From: JAIVJZ01 sp035296385
GTDB taxonomy: Bacteria > Acidobacteriota > Blastocatellia > Pyrinomonadales > Pyrinomonadaceae
Length of the DNA stretch: 10,018 bases
Assembly (NCBI GenBank): GCA_035296385.1
Contig: DATHBB010000058.1
Span: 1-10,018, forward strand
Reading direction: 5' to 3'
Shown: one piece after another, positions 1 to 7,002 of the stretch
Numbering within the stretch: the stretch's first letter is position 1
Layout of the letters: every line of letters starts with the position of its first letter
Made by a program: the position numbers and the translations under genes
Notes under the pieces: generated by a model
Database searches by the model: none
The model's input: only the letters and a program-made list of their open reading frames with translations
What the model was told of the DNA's origin: nothing

Positions 1-1926
1 CGCCGCGACGACAAAAGGCGACGCGAGATAAACTTTGCCCGGCCCGCTCCGTCCCGGAAAGTTGCGGTTCTGCGCGCTCACCGTGACGGTCTCCGCAGTC
101 TTCGACGCGCCCGGCCCCGCGTTGATGCACGCGCCGCACGACGGGTCGATCAACTCCGCGCCCGCGCGCTCGAAAATCTCTATGTAACCGCGCTCGCGCG
201 CATACTGTTTGATCTTCTGAGAGCCGAATTGCAAATAGAGACGCACGCCCGGCGCGACGCGTTTGCCCTGTTCGACCGCGCGCCTGAGAACCGCCGCGTA
301 CATGTCCATGTCGGCCATCTTGCCGCCCGTGCAAGAGCCGCCGTAGGCCGCATCAATTTTTACTTCTTCCGTGAGTTCGTTAATGTTGACGCCGTTGCGC
401 GGGTCGCCCGGCGTCGCCACCATCGGGCGAATCTCGTCAAGGTTGATCTCGAACGTGGCGGCGTATTCCGCGTCCGCGTCGCTCTTCAGGAAACCTTCGC
501 GGATCGTCTCTGCGTCGAGTCCGCGCGAGTTGACGAGATATTGGAGCGTCACCTCGTCCGGCTCGATGATGCCGGTCGTGCCTCCGGCTTCGACGGCCAT
601 GTTCGTCAAAGTCGCGCGCTCGTCGATGGACATGTCCGCGAGTCCTTCGCCCGCGAATTCCAGGACCTGACCGATCCCACGACCCTCTTTCATGTAGTCG
701 GTCGAGAGAATTTTGAGCATCACGTCTTTGGCCGACACGTCGGCGCGCTTTCGCCCCGTCAGCACGAAGCGGACGGTTTCTGGAACTTTGATGCGTATGT
801 CTTTCGTGTACCACGCGTTCGCCATGTCGGTCGAACCCACGCCGAAAGCAAAGCAGCCGAGCACGCCCGCCATGCAGGTGTGCGAGTCCGTGCCGATGAC
901 GAGTTGGCCGGGCAACGCGATGTCTTCGACGACGGCGTTGTGGCAGATGGCCTCCGAGCCTTTTTCCTCAGTGCCGCTGTAGAGTTTGATGCCCTGCTCG
1001 CGCGTGAAATCCGCTTGCGTCACGGCCAGCCCGTCGGCGCGTTCCAGAAGTCCCATCTTCTTCTTGTCGTCCGACATCACGCGCCCCAGGAACGTCAGGT
1101 GATCGCGAAACGCGTAGACGGATTCCGCTTCCGTGACCTGCGCGTCACGCCCCAGCGCACCCTTGAACAGCGACTCGGCCATCGGCGTCACGTACTCGTG
1201 CGAGAAGCGCACGTCGGCGACGGCGAACAGCGCATCGCCCGGCTTCACCGCTTCGACGCCCACGCGCCCCGCGCGCACGAACGCATGACGCGCGATGATC
1301 TTCTCTACGATGTTCATCGGGCGTTTCTTCGTTTCGATTGGCGGCGGAGTGGTTTCGCCCGCGAGCCGCGCCTTGTTGTAGTTGAAGAGGCCGCCGTATT
1401 CGACAATGGCCTGCGAGATCGGGTCGAGGCCGCGCGTGAACTCGGAGAGAGGAATTTCCTCGCCGCGCCGGATGCGTTCGATGAGGCCGAAGTCGGTCGA
1501 GGTCAGGAGGCCGATGTTCTGCGAGTTCTGCCCGTAGATTTTTTCGATGGTGCGCGCGATGACGAGTTCGATGCCCGAGGCGCGCTCGGCGTAAGGCGCG
1601 GTTTCGCGCGACGAGCCGCAGCCCTTCGAGAGGCCGGAGACGACCACGCGGAAGCCGCCCTGCTTAACTTCGTCCTTCTGCACCGCCGCCTCGCGCATCC
1701 CGACATAGACGTACTGCCCGAGCGTTTCGTCGTAGTAAAAGCAGACCCAGCCGGGCGTGATCTCGTCGGTCGAGATGTTGTTCATCAAAGGACGTTCGGG
1801 GTCGAAGGGCAAATCCTCGCCCGCTTCGAGTTGGCGACGGATGAGCGAAGTGTCGTCGGTCAAAAACAGTATGCGCCCGTCGAACTTGATACGGTCGGGG
1901 CGCTTGGCGATCTTCTCAGCGGTCAT
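1..1926 (-). CDS. Fused aconitase/3-isopropylmalate dehydratase-family hydro-lyase (swivel domain first), 3' end cut by window edge
   Basis: This reading frame is open from an ATG at 1926 to base 1, giving 642 residues; only about 10-20 residues seem to be missing. The family is [4Fe-4S] hydro-lyases that isomerise hydroxy-acids such as citrate or 2-isopropylmalate. Residues ~45-165 form a LeuD/aconitase swivel domain, with NISTDEITPG (50-59) and the substrate-carboxylate motif GCGSSRET (102-109). Residues ~205-642 form the LeuC-like catalytic part, with GTDSHT (345-350). The cluster ligands are C532 (GSCTGG), C597 and C600 (CGAC). The order small domain then large domain matches AcnB, but AcnB's N-terminal HEAT-like domain is absent. 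A strong GAGGAG site (1932-1937), 5 nt before the ATG, supports the start. The substrate (isopropylmalate, homocitrate, methylcitrate or citrate) cannot be decided from sequence. No leuA or leuB is visible, so no gene symbol is given. Confidence 0.9.
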   Translation of the reverse strand, partial: MTAEKIAKRPDRIKFDGRILFLTDDTSLIRRQLEAGEDLPFDPERPLMNNISTDEITPGWVCFYYDETLGQYVYVGMREAAVQKDEVKQGGFRVVVSGLSKGCGSSRETAPYAERASGIELVIARTIEKIYGQNSQNIGLLTSTDFGLIERIRRGEEIPLSEFTRGLDPISQAIVEYGGLFNYNKARLAGETTPPPIETKKRPMNIVEKIIARHAFVRAGRVGVEAVKPGDALFAVADVRFSHEYVTPMAESLFKGALGRDAQVTEAESVYAFRDHLTFLGRVMSDDKKKMGLLERADGLAVTQADFTREQGIKLYSGTEEKGSEAICHNAVVEDIALPGQLVIGTDSHTCMAGVLGCFAFGVGSTDMANAWYTKDIRIKVPETVRFVLTGRKRADVSAKDVMLKILSTDYMKEGRGIGQVLEFAGEGLADMSIDERATLTNMAVEAGGTTGIIEPDEVTLQYLVNSRGLDAETIREGFLKSDADAEYAATFEINLDEIRPMVATPGDPRNGVNINELTEEVKIDAAYGGSCTGGKMADMDMYAAVLRRAVEQGKRVAPGVRLYLQFGSQKIKQYARERGYIEIFERAGAELIDPSCGACINAGPGASKTAETVTVSAQNRNFPGRSGPGKVYLASPFVVAA

Positions 1927-1978
1927 GCTTACTCCTCGGAAATCAGTGCGAATGAAATGAGATGTTTCAGAAAGGAAG

Positions 1979-1984
1979 ATTATA
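1979..1984 (-). promoter_or_regulatory. Candidate -10 box for the aconitase-family gene
   Basis: Read on the minus strand this is a perfect TATAAT, 52 nt before the ATG at 1926. It predicts a transcript start near 1972 and a leader of about 45 nt that includes the GAGGAG ribosome site. No convincing -35 hexamer lies 16-18 nt upstream, so this rests on the -10 match and its position. Confidence 0.4.
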
Positions 1985-2060
1985 ACCGATGGACGACAAA
2001 AAACTTATCGCGGAACTCAAGCCAGAACCGCCTGCTGAGCGTTGTAATGCCGACTAAGGG

Positions 2061-2088
2061 TTGATTTCAAAGCAGCCGGTGGTAAAAT
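2061..2088 (+). promoter_or_regulatory. Candidate sigma-70-type promoter for the secreted protein gene
   Basis: TTGATT (2061-2066) and TAAAAT (2083-2088) are separated by 16 nt and lie directly upstream of the AAAGGAG ribosome site (2097-2103) and the ATG at 2112. The -10 hexamer matches the consensus at 5 of 6 positions and the -35 at 4 of 6. The predicted start near 2095 gives a very short leader. Confidence 0.45.
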
Positions 2089-2111
2089 TCCGACTCAAAG
2101 GAGTGACGAAA

Positions 2112-2579
2112 ATGAAATACAAACTCTCGCTCACCGTCTTGGCCGCATTCGTCCTGCTGTGTGTCTCATCTTCCGCCCGCGCGCAGGACGGCGCACAGCC
2201 GCCGCTCGAAGTTTCCGACCCGCAGTGGATATACCTGAGCGTCCGCGAATCATCGAACTTTCCGAGCACCGCCCCCTCCGGCGATCCCGACGGGTTGATG
2301 TCGAGTACGTCGGCAGCCACGCACGCCGTCTCCGCGCTCTTTCGCAACACCGGCACGAAGACCGTCAAGTCGGTCACCTGGGAATACGTCTTCTTCAAAG
2401 ACGAGCAGCGCACGCGCGTCGAGAAGCGCCACACGTTTCGCGGCAAGCAGGAGATACGCCCCGGCGAGGCGGCGCGGCTCAAGAACGTTTCCTACAGGCC
2501 GCGTGCCACGGAGTACGCGTCGGCGCGCGTCGTTCGCGTTGACTACACCGACGGGACGACCTGGCGCGCGGACAAGTAG
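2112..2579 (+). CDS. Small secreted protein of unknown function
   Basis: The product is 155 residues. Residues 1-24 are a clear Sec signal peptide: a KYK n-region, a hydrophobic core, and an SARA cleavage site before Q25. The residue before C17 is leucine, so this is not a convincing lipobox. The mature part (~130 residues) has a stretch from residue ~73, FRNTGTKTVKSVTWEY, that resembles the beta-strand pattern of small extracytoplasmic immunoglobulin-like or FxLYD-like domains (alternating hydrophobics, then a charged hairpin rich in K and R). There is no catalytic motif. The ATG at 2112 is preferred over an in-frame ATG at 2061 because AAAGGAG lies 8 nt before it and the signal peptide starts there. 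Its promoter is probably its own. I do not recognise the family; the likely location is the periplasm or outside the cell. Confidence 0.82.
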   Translation: MKYKLSLTVLAAFVLLCVSSSARAQDGAQPPLEVSDPQWIYLSVRESSNFPSTAPSGDPDGLMSSTSAATHAVSALFRNTGTKTVKSVTWEYVFFKDEQRTRVEKRHTFRGKQEIRPGEAARLKNVSYRPRATEYASARVVRVDYTDGTTWRADK

Positions 2580-2585
2580 CACGAC

Positions 2586-2611
2586 GGCGACGTATAGAGG
2601 CGACGTATAGA
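2586..2611 (+). repeat. 13-bp exact tandem duplication
   Basis: The unit GGCGACGTATAGA occurs twice in tandem (2586-2598 and 2599-2611), between the stop of the secreted protein gene and the start of the next ORF. It looks like a local replication-slippage duplication. No function is evident. Confidence 0.8.
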
Positions 2612-2629
2612 GAACAAGTTCCCCGCGTC

Positions 2630-3061
2630 GTGCGACTCGTCGGGCCGCCGCGCCTCGCGCGCGAGATTTGCCGGAGCGCCGCGAGCGGGAGATTCTTGGA
2701 ACAGGATTTTCTCAGACTCGAAGGCTTCACGCGCGACGAACGCCACGCGGTGATCTCACGCGTGCGCGAAGCGTTTGCCGCGAGCGACGCGAGCATCCTC
2801 GACTTCAAGATGTTCTCCAACGTGTCGCTCAACATCAACTTCGAGTTGCCCGCCCGACGCATCGGCGAATTGGCGAACGCGCTCGCGGCGACGGGCTTGC
2901 GTCTGAGCGCCGCGAGCCGCGCAGCGTTGGATGATTGGCGACAGCGCTGCGACGAAGGCGCGTCGTCACAACATCAGGCCGAGATCGCGGGCGCGTTGCA
3001 CATCACATTCATCCACCACGAACCCGATCTACGCCTCCACGTGCCGCCGATACCGGGATAA
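2630..3061 (+). CDS. Hypothetical protein (143 residues or fewer), start uncertain
   Basis: This is an open frame of 143 codons ending TAA at 3059-3061. No ATG is available near the front. GTG at 2630 is the longest choice but has no Shine-Dalgarno site. TTG at 2696 has GGGAG just upstream and would begin at EQDFLRLEGF, where the sequence starts to look like a folded domain. The protein is soluble and alpha/beta in pattern: RDERHAVISRVREAF is a likely amphipathic helix, NVSLNINFEL a likely strand, RRIGELANALAATGL a helix, and GALHITFIHHEPDLR a strand. There are no transmembrane segments and no recognised catalytic motif. It may share a transcript with the secreted protein gene 50 nt upstream. 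I do not recognise the family. Coding is supported by domain-like composition, not by a known homologue. Confidence 0.6.
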   Translation: MRLVGPPRLAREICRSAASGRFLEQDFLRLEGFTRDERHAVISRVREAFAASDASILDFKMFSNVSLNINFELPARRIGELANALAATGLRLSAASRAALDDWRQRCDEGASSQHQAEIAGALHITFIHHEPDLRLHVPPIPG

Positions 3062-3062
3062 A

Positions 3063-3153
3063 GAAGAGCCGTAAATCGTGAATCGTAAATCGTGAATAGA
3101 TAAAACCTGTCTTCCTCTATTCACGATTTACGATTCACGATTTACGGCTCTTC
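3063..3153. repeat. 38-bp perfect inverted repeat with 15-nt loop, built from 14-bp tandem units
   Basis: The arms 3063-3100 and 3116-3153 are perfectly complementary. Each arm contains two tandem copies of CGTAAATCGTGAAT or its complement (left arm: 3070-3083 and 3084-3097). It begins 1 nt after the stop codon of the upstream ORF and is clearly less GC-rich than its surroundings. It could form a very stable RNA or cruciform hairpin and may end transcription or protect mRNA, although no U-tract follows. The structure also fits a dispersed REP/MITE-like intergenic repeat. Confidence 0.9.
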
Positions 3154-3213
3154 CTGTGCTAACATCGCCTCTCGACCTGCGGAACATGCCTTGTCGCGCT
3201 AGCCCTTCGTCCT

Positions 3214-3233
3214 TGAAATAAAGTGAAATAAAG
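3214..3233 (+). repeat. 10-bp exact tandem duplication upstream of the AAA+ gene
   Basis: TGAAATAAAG occurs twice back to back, ending 12 nt before the ATG at 3246. The AAA+ gene has no recognisable Shine-Dalgarno site, so this A-rich duplicated stretch lies in its translation initiation region and may keep it unstructured. That role is inference. Confidence 0.75.
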
Positions 3234-3245
3234 TCGCCGCCCCAC

Positions 3246-6200
3246 ATGACGCAATTGATCATCGCCGGACTCGTTTTGTTGTGCCTGCTTTCGGTGGGCG
3301 TCGTCGCGTATCTCGCGCGCGCGCTCGCGCGTCTCAGGCGCGAACAAGCGCATCAGGAGTTGCAAACGTCTCCGCCGCCGCAACCGGAAAATGCGCACGC
3401 CTCGCCCATCGGCGCGCAACTCGAACCGCCCGCGCAGGATGACGCGGCGCAGCAACAGGAGACTTTTGAGACAGCCGCAAATGATGCTGCTCTCGAAGCC
3501 TCCGCCCCAACGTCCGATGACGGCGATTCCGTTCAAACTTCCGCTGATGCGACGCCCGACTCGGAGGCGTCGAACACGCTTGACGAGACGAACGTGTACG
3601 CGCTGGCATGGGCGATGGATGTGCACTACCAGCAGACCTCGCGCCCCGAAGATTTGCGGCATCACGAATATTTCCGCAAAGGCGTCGCCGTGTTGCAGGA
3701 CGCGAAATATTCGACGCACGATCTGATAGAGATCGCGCGCGGCACGAACGTCGTGGCCGCCTGCATCGCGCTCGAAGCACTGAGCGAACGCACGGACGAC
3801 TCGGATGTCGTGACGCCGCTGCTCACGCACATCAACGAGTTTTATTACTGGCCTGGCTACTACGCCCTGCGCGCGCTCGACCGTCGCGCCGGTGCGCGCC
3901 CCGTCCTCGTCCCGCTCTTGCTCCACATCAAGGGCGCGTGGGGCGAATACACGCCGCTGCAATCGCTCCGCGAGTTCGTCGCGCGCCGCCTGAGCATCGG
4001 CGAGCGTGAGGCCACCTTCGGCGACGCGCTCTACACACTTCAGCCCGATCAGGTCGAACTGCTCAACGTAGTCTTCAACGATCTCAAAGACGCGCTCCCG
4101 CCCGGGTTGCTTAACGAGTTCAACGCGTGGAAAGAGGCGCGCGTCGATCTGGACTTCTTGCGGTCGTTCGGGCGCGTGTGGAAGCCGGAGGCGGAAGACG
4201 CGGGCAGCAAGGACGACGGGGGCGCGGTGGTGATGCTCGACGAAGTGCGCGAGCGCGTCGCGGAGATGGAGACGGCGCTCAGGAAAGAGCCGCCGCGTTC
4301 GGTAATGCTGGTGGGCGATTCGGGCGTCGGCAAGACGGCGCTGGCACGCGTGCTCGCGCGTCGCTTGCAGCGGGAGCGTTGGATCATTCTGGAGGCATCG
4401 GCGGCGGACGTGATGGCCGGTCAGCAATACATCGGCCAACTCGAAGGGCGCGTGCAGACGCTCGTGCGCGAGATCGGCGGCAAGCGCGTGCTGTGGGTCG
4501 TGCCGAACTTTCACGAACTCGTCTGGGCGGGGCGGCATCAATACAACCCGACGGGCTTGCTCGATCTGTTGTTGCCGCACATCGAGAGCGGCGCGGTCAA
4601 ACTCGTCGGCGAGATGCCTTCGGCGGCCTACGAGAAGTTGATGCAGATGCGCCCGAAGCTGCGCACGTCTCTGGAGACGTGCCGCGTCAGCGCGCTCGGC
4701 GACGCGGAGACTCTGGAAGTCGCGCGTCGTTGGGCGGCGCAGCAGCAACACGAGGCGACGCGCGCGCCGCAAGGCTCTCATGGAACAGGGTTCGCCGCCG
4801 ACGCGGCGACGACAACAACGCCGCGCATCACCGAGCAGACCTTGCAGGAAGCCTTCCAACTCGCCAAGCAGTATCTTGCAGACAAAGCCGCGCCCGGTAA
4901 TCTGCTTTTACTGCTCGATTCCACACACCGACGCCTCTTGATCGAACGCGGCAGCGCGACGACAACGCCGGACGACGCGGCAGAGGAGGCGACGACGGGC
5001 GAAGTGACATTAGACGATCTGCTCGTCACGCTCTCGCAGTTGACGGGTCTGCCCGTCTCGATACTCGACGACCGCGAGGGGCTTGACCTGAAAGACTTGC
5101 GCGGCTTCTTCGAGCAGCGCGTGCTCGGCCAGCCCGAAGCGGTCGAATGTCTCGTCGAACGCGTGGCGATGATCAAGGCGGGCTTGACCGACCCGACGCG
5201 CCCGCAAGGCGTCTTCCTCTTCGTCGGGCCGACGGGCACGGGCAAGACCGAGATCGCAAAGACGCTCGCGGAGTTTCTCTTCGGCTCACCCGAACGCATG
5301 ATCCGGCTCGACATGAGCGAGTTTCAAACGCCCGACGCGCTCGACCGCATACTCGGCGAGCAGCGCGACACGGCGGCGGAGAGCACCGCGCTCGTCAACT
5401 CCATTCGCAAGCAGCCCTTCGCCGTCGTTCTGCTTGATGAATTTGAGAAAGCTCACCCGCAGGTGTGGGACCTCTTTCTGCAAGTCTTCGACGACGGGCG
5501 TTTGACCGACAGGCGCGGCAACACCGCAGACTTCCGCCACTGCGTCGTCATCATGACCTCGAACCTCGGCGCGACTTTGCCGCACGGCGCCGGGATAGGA
5601 TTCTCGCAGGAGCAGGCGCAGTTTGCCGCCGGTGCGGTCGAGCGCGCCGTGATGCGTTCGTTCCGGCGCGAGTTCGTCAACCGCATTGATCGCGTCGTAG
5701 TGTTTCGTCCGCTCGGCAGGAGTATCATGCGCGACCTCTTGCGCAAGGAGTTGACGGACGTGCTCAGACGGCGCGGACTGCGCATGCGCCAGTGGGCTGT
5801 GGAGTGGGACGAGTCGGCGATCGATTTTTTGTTGGAGAAGGGTTTCACGGCAGACCTCGGCGCGCGCCCCTTGAAGCGCGCCATCGAGCGCTACCTTCTC
5901 TCGCCGCTCGCGCTCACCATCGTCAACCACCAGTTTCCCGAAGGCGATCAATTCCTCTTCGTGCGCGCGCGCGGCGACGAGTCGCTCGACGTGAAGTTCA
6001 TAGACCCGGACGCGCCCGAACCATTATCCGCGCAAGCGACCGCTGCAACTGTCGCACTCACAGACGACGCGCCCGACGAAGATTTACCGGCAGGCGAGCG
6101 CGAACTCCGACTCGAATCAATCGTCTCGGACGCGCGCGGCACGCTCGCCGAAGTGCAATTCCTCCGCGACAAATTCGATGCGCTCGAAGATCAAGTTGAG

Positions 6201-6989
6201 GCGGAAGAGTGGCAGGAGCGAAAAAACAGTGCGCTGCTTGAAACCGCCGCGCCCGGCTTCTGGACATCGCCCGCGCGCTTCAGCGTGCTCGGACTCGCCG
6301 AGTACATGGATCGCATCGAGACGGGACTCGACACGGCGGGCTCGCTCCTCAAACGTCTCAGCGGATCGCAGGCGCGCGAGCGCGAACACTTCCCCGCAGA
6401 CCTCGTCGCGCGCCTCGCGCACCAACTCTACCTGATCGACGCCGCCTGTCGCGGTCTCGCCGCCGGACACCCGCGCGACCTCTTCTTACAGGTTCGCGCC
6501 AGTTGCGACGCGGGCGCGGACAACGCGGTCTGCAACGACTTCGCGCGACGCATCGCGGAGATGTATCGTCGCTGGGCTGAGGCGCGGCGCATGCGCTTCG
6601 AGATTCTGGAAGCGGCGAAGGACTCTGACGCCGCTGTAAACCCTTCAGAGCCTTATCAAATGCTCGCCGCTGTCTCGGGCTTCGCAGCCTACTCGCTCCT
6701 GCACGCGGAAGCGGGCTTGCACGTCCTTGAGACGCCGCAGGACGACAAATCTTTCAACCGCGCGCGCGTACACGTACGCGTCGTCGCCCAACCGGACGAA
6801 CCCCCAGGGCGCGAAGGCATACACAAGCAGGCCGCCCGCGCGCTCGCCGCAGACACAGACGGCGCGCAACCGCAGATCGTACGCCGCTACCGCGAAGAAC
6901 CCTCGCCGCTTGTACGCGACAGCGTGCGCGGCTGGCGCACGGGCAAACTCGAACGCGTCCTCGAAGGCCACTTCGACCTGATGTTTTAA
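3246..6989 (+). CDS. Membrane-anchored ClpA/ClpB-type double AAA+ ATPase fused to a degenerate RF2-like C-terminal module
   Basis: The product is 1247 residues. Residues 3-25 form one transmembrane helix followed by arginines, so the rest should be cytoplasmic. Residues ~30-110 are a Pro/Ala/Asp/Gln-rich linker, and ~115-330 a helical-repeat-like region. AAA+ module 1 has Walker A GDSGVGKT (357-364) and pore tyrosine Y395, but its Walker B acidic pair is P420-N421 and the arginine-finger pair is T474-S475, so it probably binds but does not hydrolyse ATP. AAA+ module 2 is complete: Walker A GPTGTGKT (661-668), Walker B D731-E732, arginine finger R813, sensor 2 R874 in GARPLKR. There is no ClpB-type middle coiled coil. 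IGF (784-786) sits where ClpA has its ClpP loop. Residues ~965-1247 resemble RF2 without GGQ. The likely role is energy-dependent protein unfolding or remodelling at the membrane; substrate and partner are unknown. No Shine-Dalgarno site is seen. Confidence 0.9.
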   Translation: MTQLIIAGLVLLCLLSVGVVAYLARALARLRREQAHQELQTSPPPQPENAHASPIGAQLEPPAQDDAAQQQETFETAANDAALEASAPTSDDGDSVQTSADATPDSEASNTLDETNVYALAWAMDVHYQQTSRPEDLRHHEYFRKGVAVLQDAKYSTHDLIEIARGTNVVAACIALEALSERTDDSDVVTPLLTHINEFYYWPGYYALRALDRRAGARPVLVPLLLHIKGAWGEYTPLQSLREFVARRLSIGEREATFGDALYTLQPDQVELLNVVFNDLKDALPPGLLNEFNAWKEARVDLDFLRSFGRVWKPEAEDAGSKDDGGAVVMLDEVRERVAEMETALRKEPPRSVMLVGDSGVGKTALARVLARRLQRERWIILEASAADVMAGQQYIGQLEGRVQTLVREIGGKRVLWVVPNFHELVWAGRHQYNPTGLLDLLLPHIESGAVKLVGEMPSAAYEKLMQMRPKLRTSLETCRVSALGDAETLEVARRWAAQQQHEATRAPQGSHGTGFAADAATTTTPRITEQTLQEAFQLAKQYLADKAAPGNLLLLLDSTHRRLLIERGSATTTPDDAAEEATTGEVTLDDLLVTLSQLTGLPVSILDDREGLDLKDLRGFFEQRVLGQPEAVECLVERVAMIKAGLTDPTRPQGVFLFVGPTGTGKTEIAKTLAEFLFGSPERMIRLDMSEFQTPDALDRILGEQRDTAAESTALVNSIRKQPFAVVLLDEFEKAHPQVWDLFLQVFDDGRLTDRRGNTADFRHCVVIMTSNLGATLPHGAGIGFSQEQAQFAAGAVERAVMRSFRREFVNRIDRVVVFRPLGRSIMRDLLRKELTDVLRRRGLRMRQWAVEWDESAIDFLLEKGFTADLGARPLKRAIERYLLSPLALTIVNHQFPEGDQFLFVRARGDESLDVKFIDPDAPEPLSAQATAATVALTDDAPDEDLPAGERELRLESIVSDARGTLAEVQFLRDKFDALEDQVEAEEWQERKNSALLETAAPGFWTSPARFSVLGLAEYMDRIETGLDTAGSLLKRLSGSQAREREHFPADLVARLAHQLYLIDAACRGLAAGHPRDLFLQVRASCDAGADNAVCNDFARRIAEMYRRWAEARRMRFEILEAAKDSDAAVNPSEPYQMLAAVSGFAAYSLLHAEAGLHVLETPQDDKSFNRARVHVRVVAQPDEPPGREGIHKQAARALAADTDGAQPQIVRRYREEPSPLVRDSVRGWRTGKLERVLEGHFDLMF
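6102..6986 (+). other. RF2 (PrfB)-like module inside the AAA+ gene, lacking GGQ and SPF
   Basis: This sub-region encodes residues ~953-1247. A coiled-coil start and GFW (1004-1006) match the RF2 N-terminal helical domain, where E. coli has DVW. MYRRWAEARRMRFEILE (1106-1122) matches MYLRWAESRGFKTEIIE of RF2. The segment around AGLHVL (1156-1161) matches TGVHRL and runs with equal spacing to PDE (RF2 PEV). The last 39 residues (1209-1247) match the RF2 C-terminus (QIRSY, RTG, VLDG, D). In RF2 about 93 residues, including GGQ, join the last two blocks; here only about 23 do. The SPF anticodon position reads QDD (1165-1167). The comparison is from memory of the E. coli RF2 sequence. Confidence 0.8.
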
Positions 6990-7002
6990 CTCATCGTTTT
7001 CG

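Noticed and set aside
229..2064. A 611-codon open frame on the plus strand
   Set aside because: It lies opposite the aconitase-family gene; its translation is an Arg/His/Val-rich shadow without motifs, while the minus strand gives full family motifs and a strong ribosome site.
2112..2579. Lipoprotein assignment for the small secreted protein
   Set aside because: C17 lies within the hydrophobic core but is preceded by leucine, so the lipobox is poor; an SARA signal peptidase I site follows.
3063..3153. Repeats as a possible CRISPR array
   Set aside because: The 14-bp units are directly adjacent with no spacers and form one palindrome; no cas genes are present.
3159..4859. A 566-codon open frame on the minus strand
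   Set aside because: It is a shadow of the AAA+ gene, Arg/Leu-rich without domain motifs, caused by high GC at third positions.
6102..6989. A functional prfB gene or an RF2 programmed frameshift
   Set aside because: The region is in frame with the AAA+ gene, has no frameshift site and lacks GGQ and SPF, so it cannot be a working release factor.
3246..6989. Simple annotation as ClpB disaggregase
   Set aside because: There is no middle coiled-coil domain and no normal Clp N-domain, D1 is degenerate, and an IGF loop, a membrane anchor and an RF2-like tail are present.
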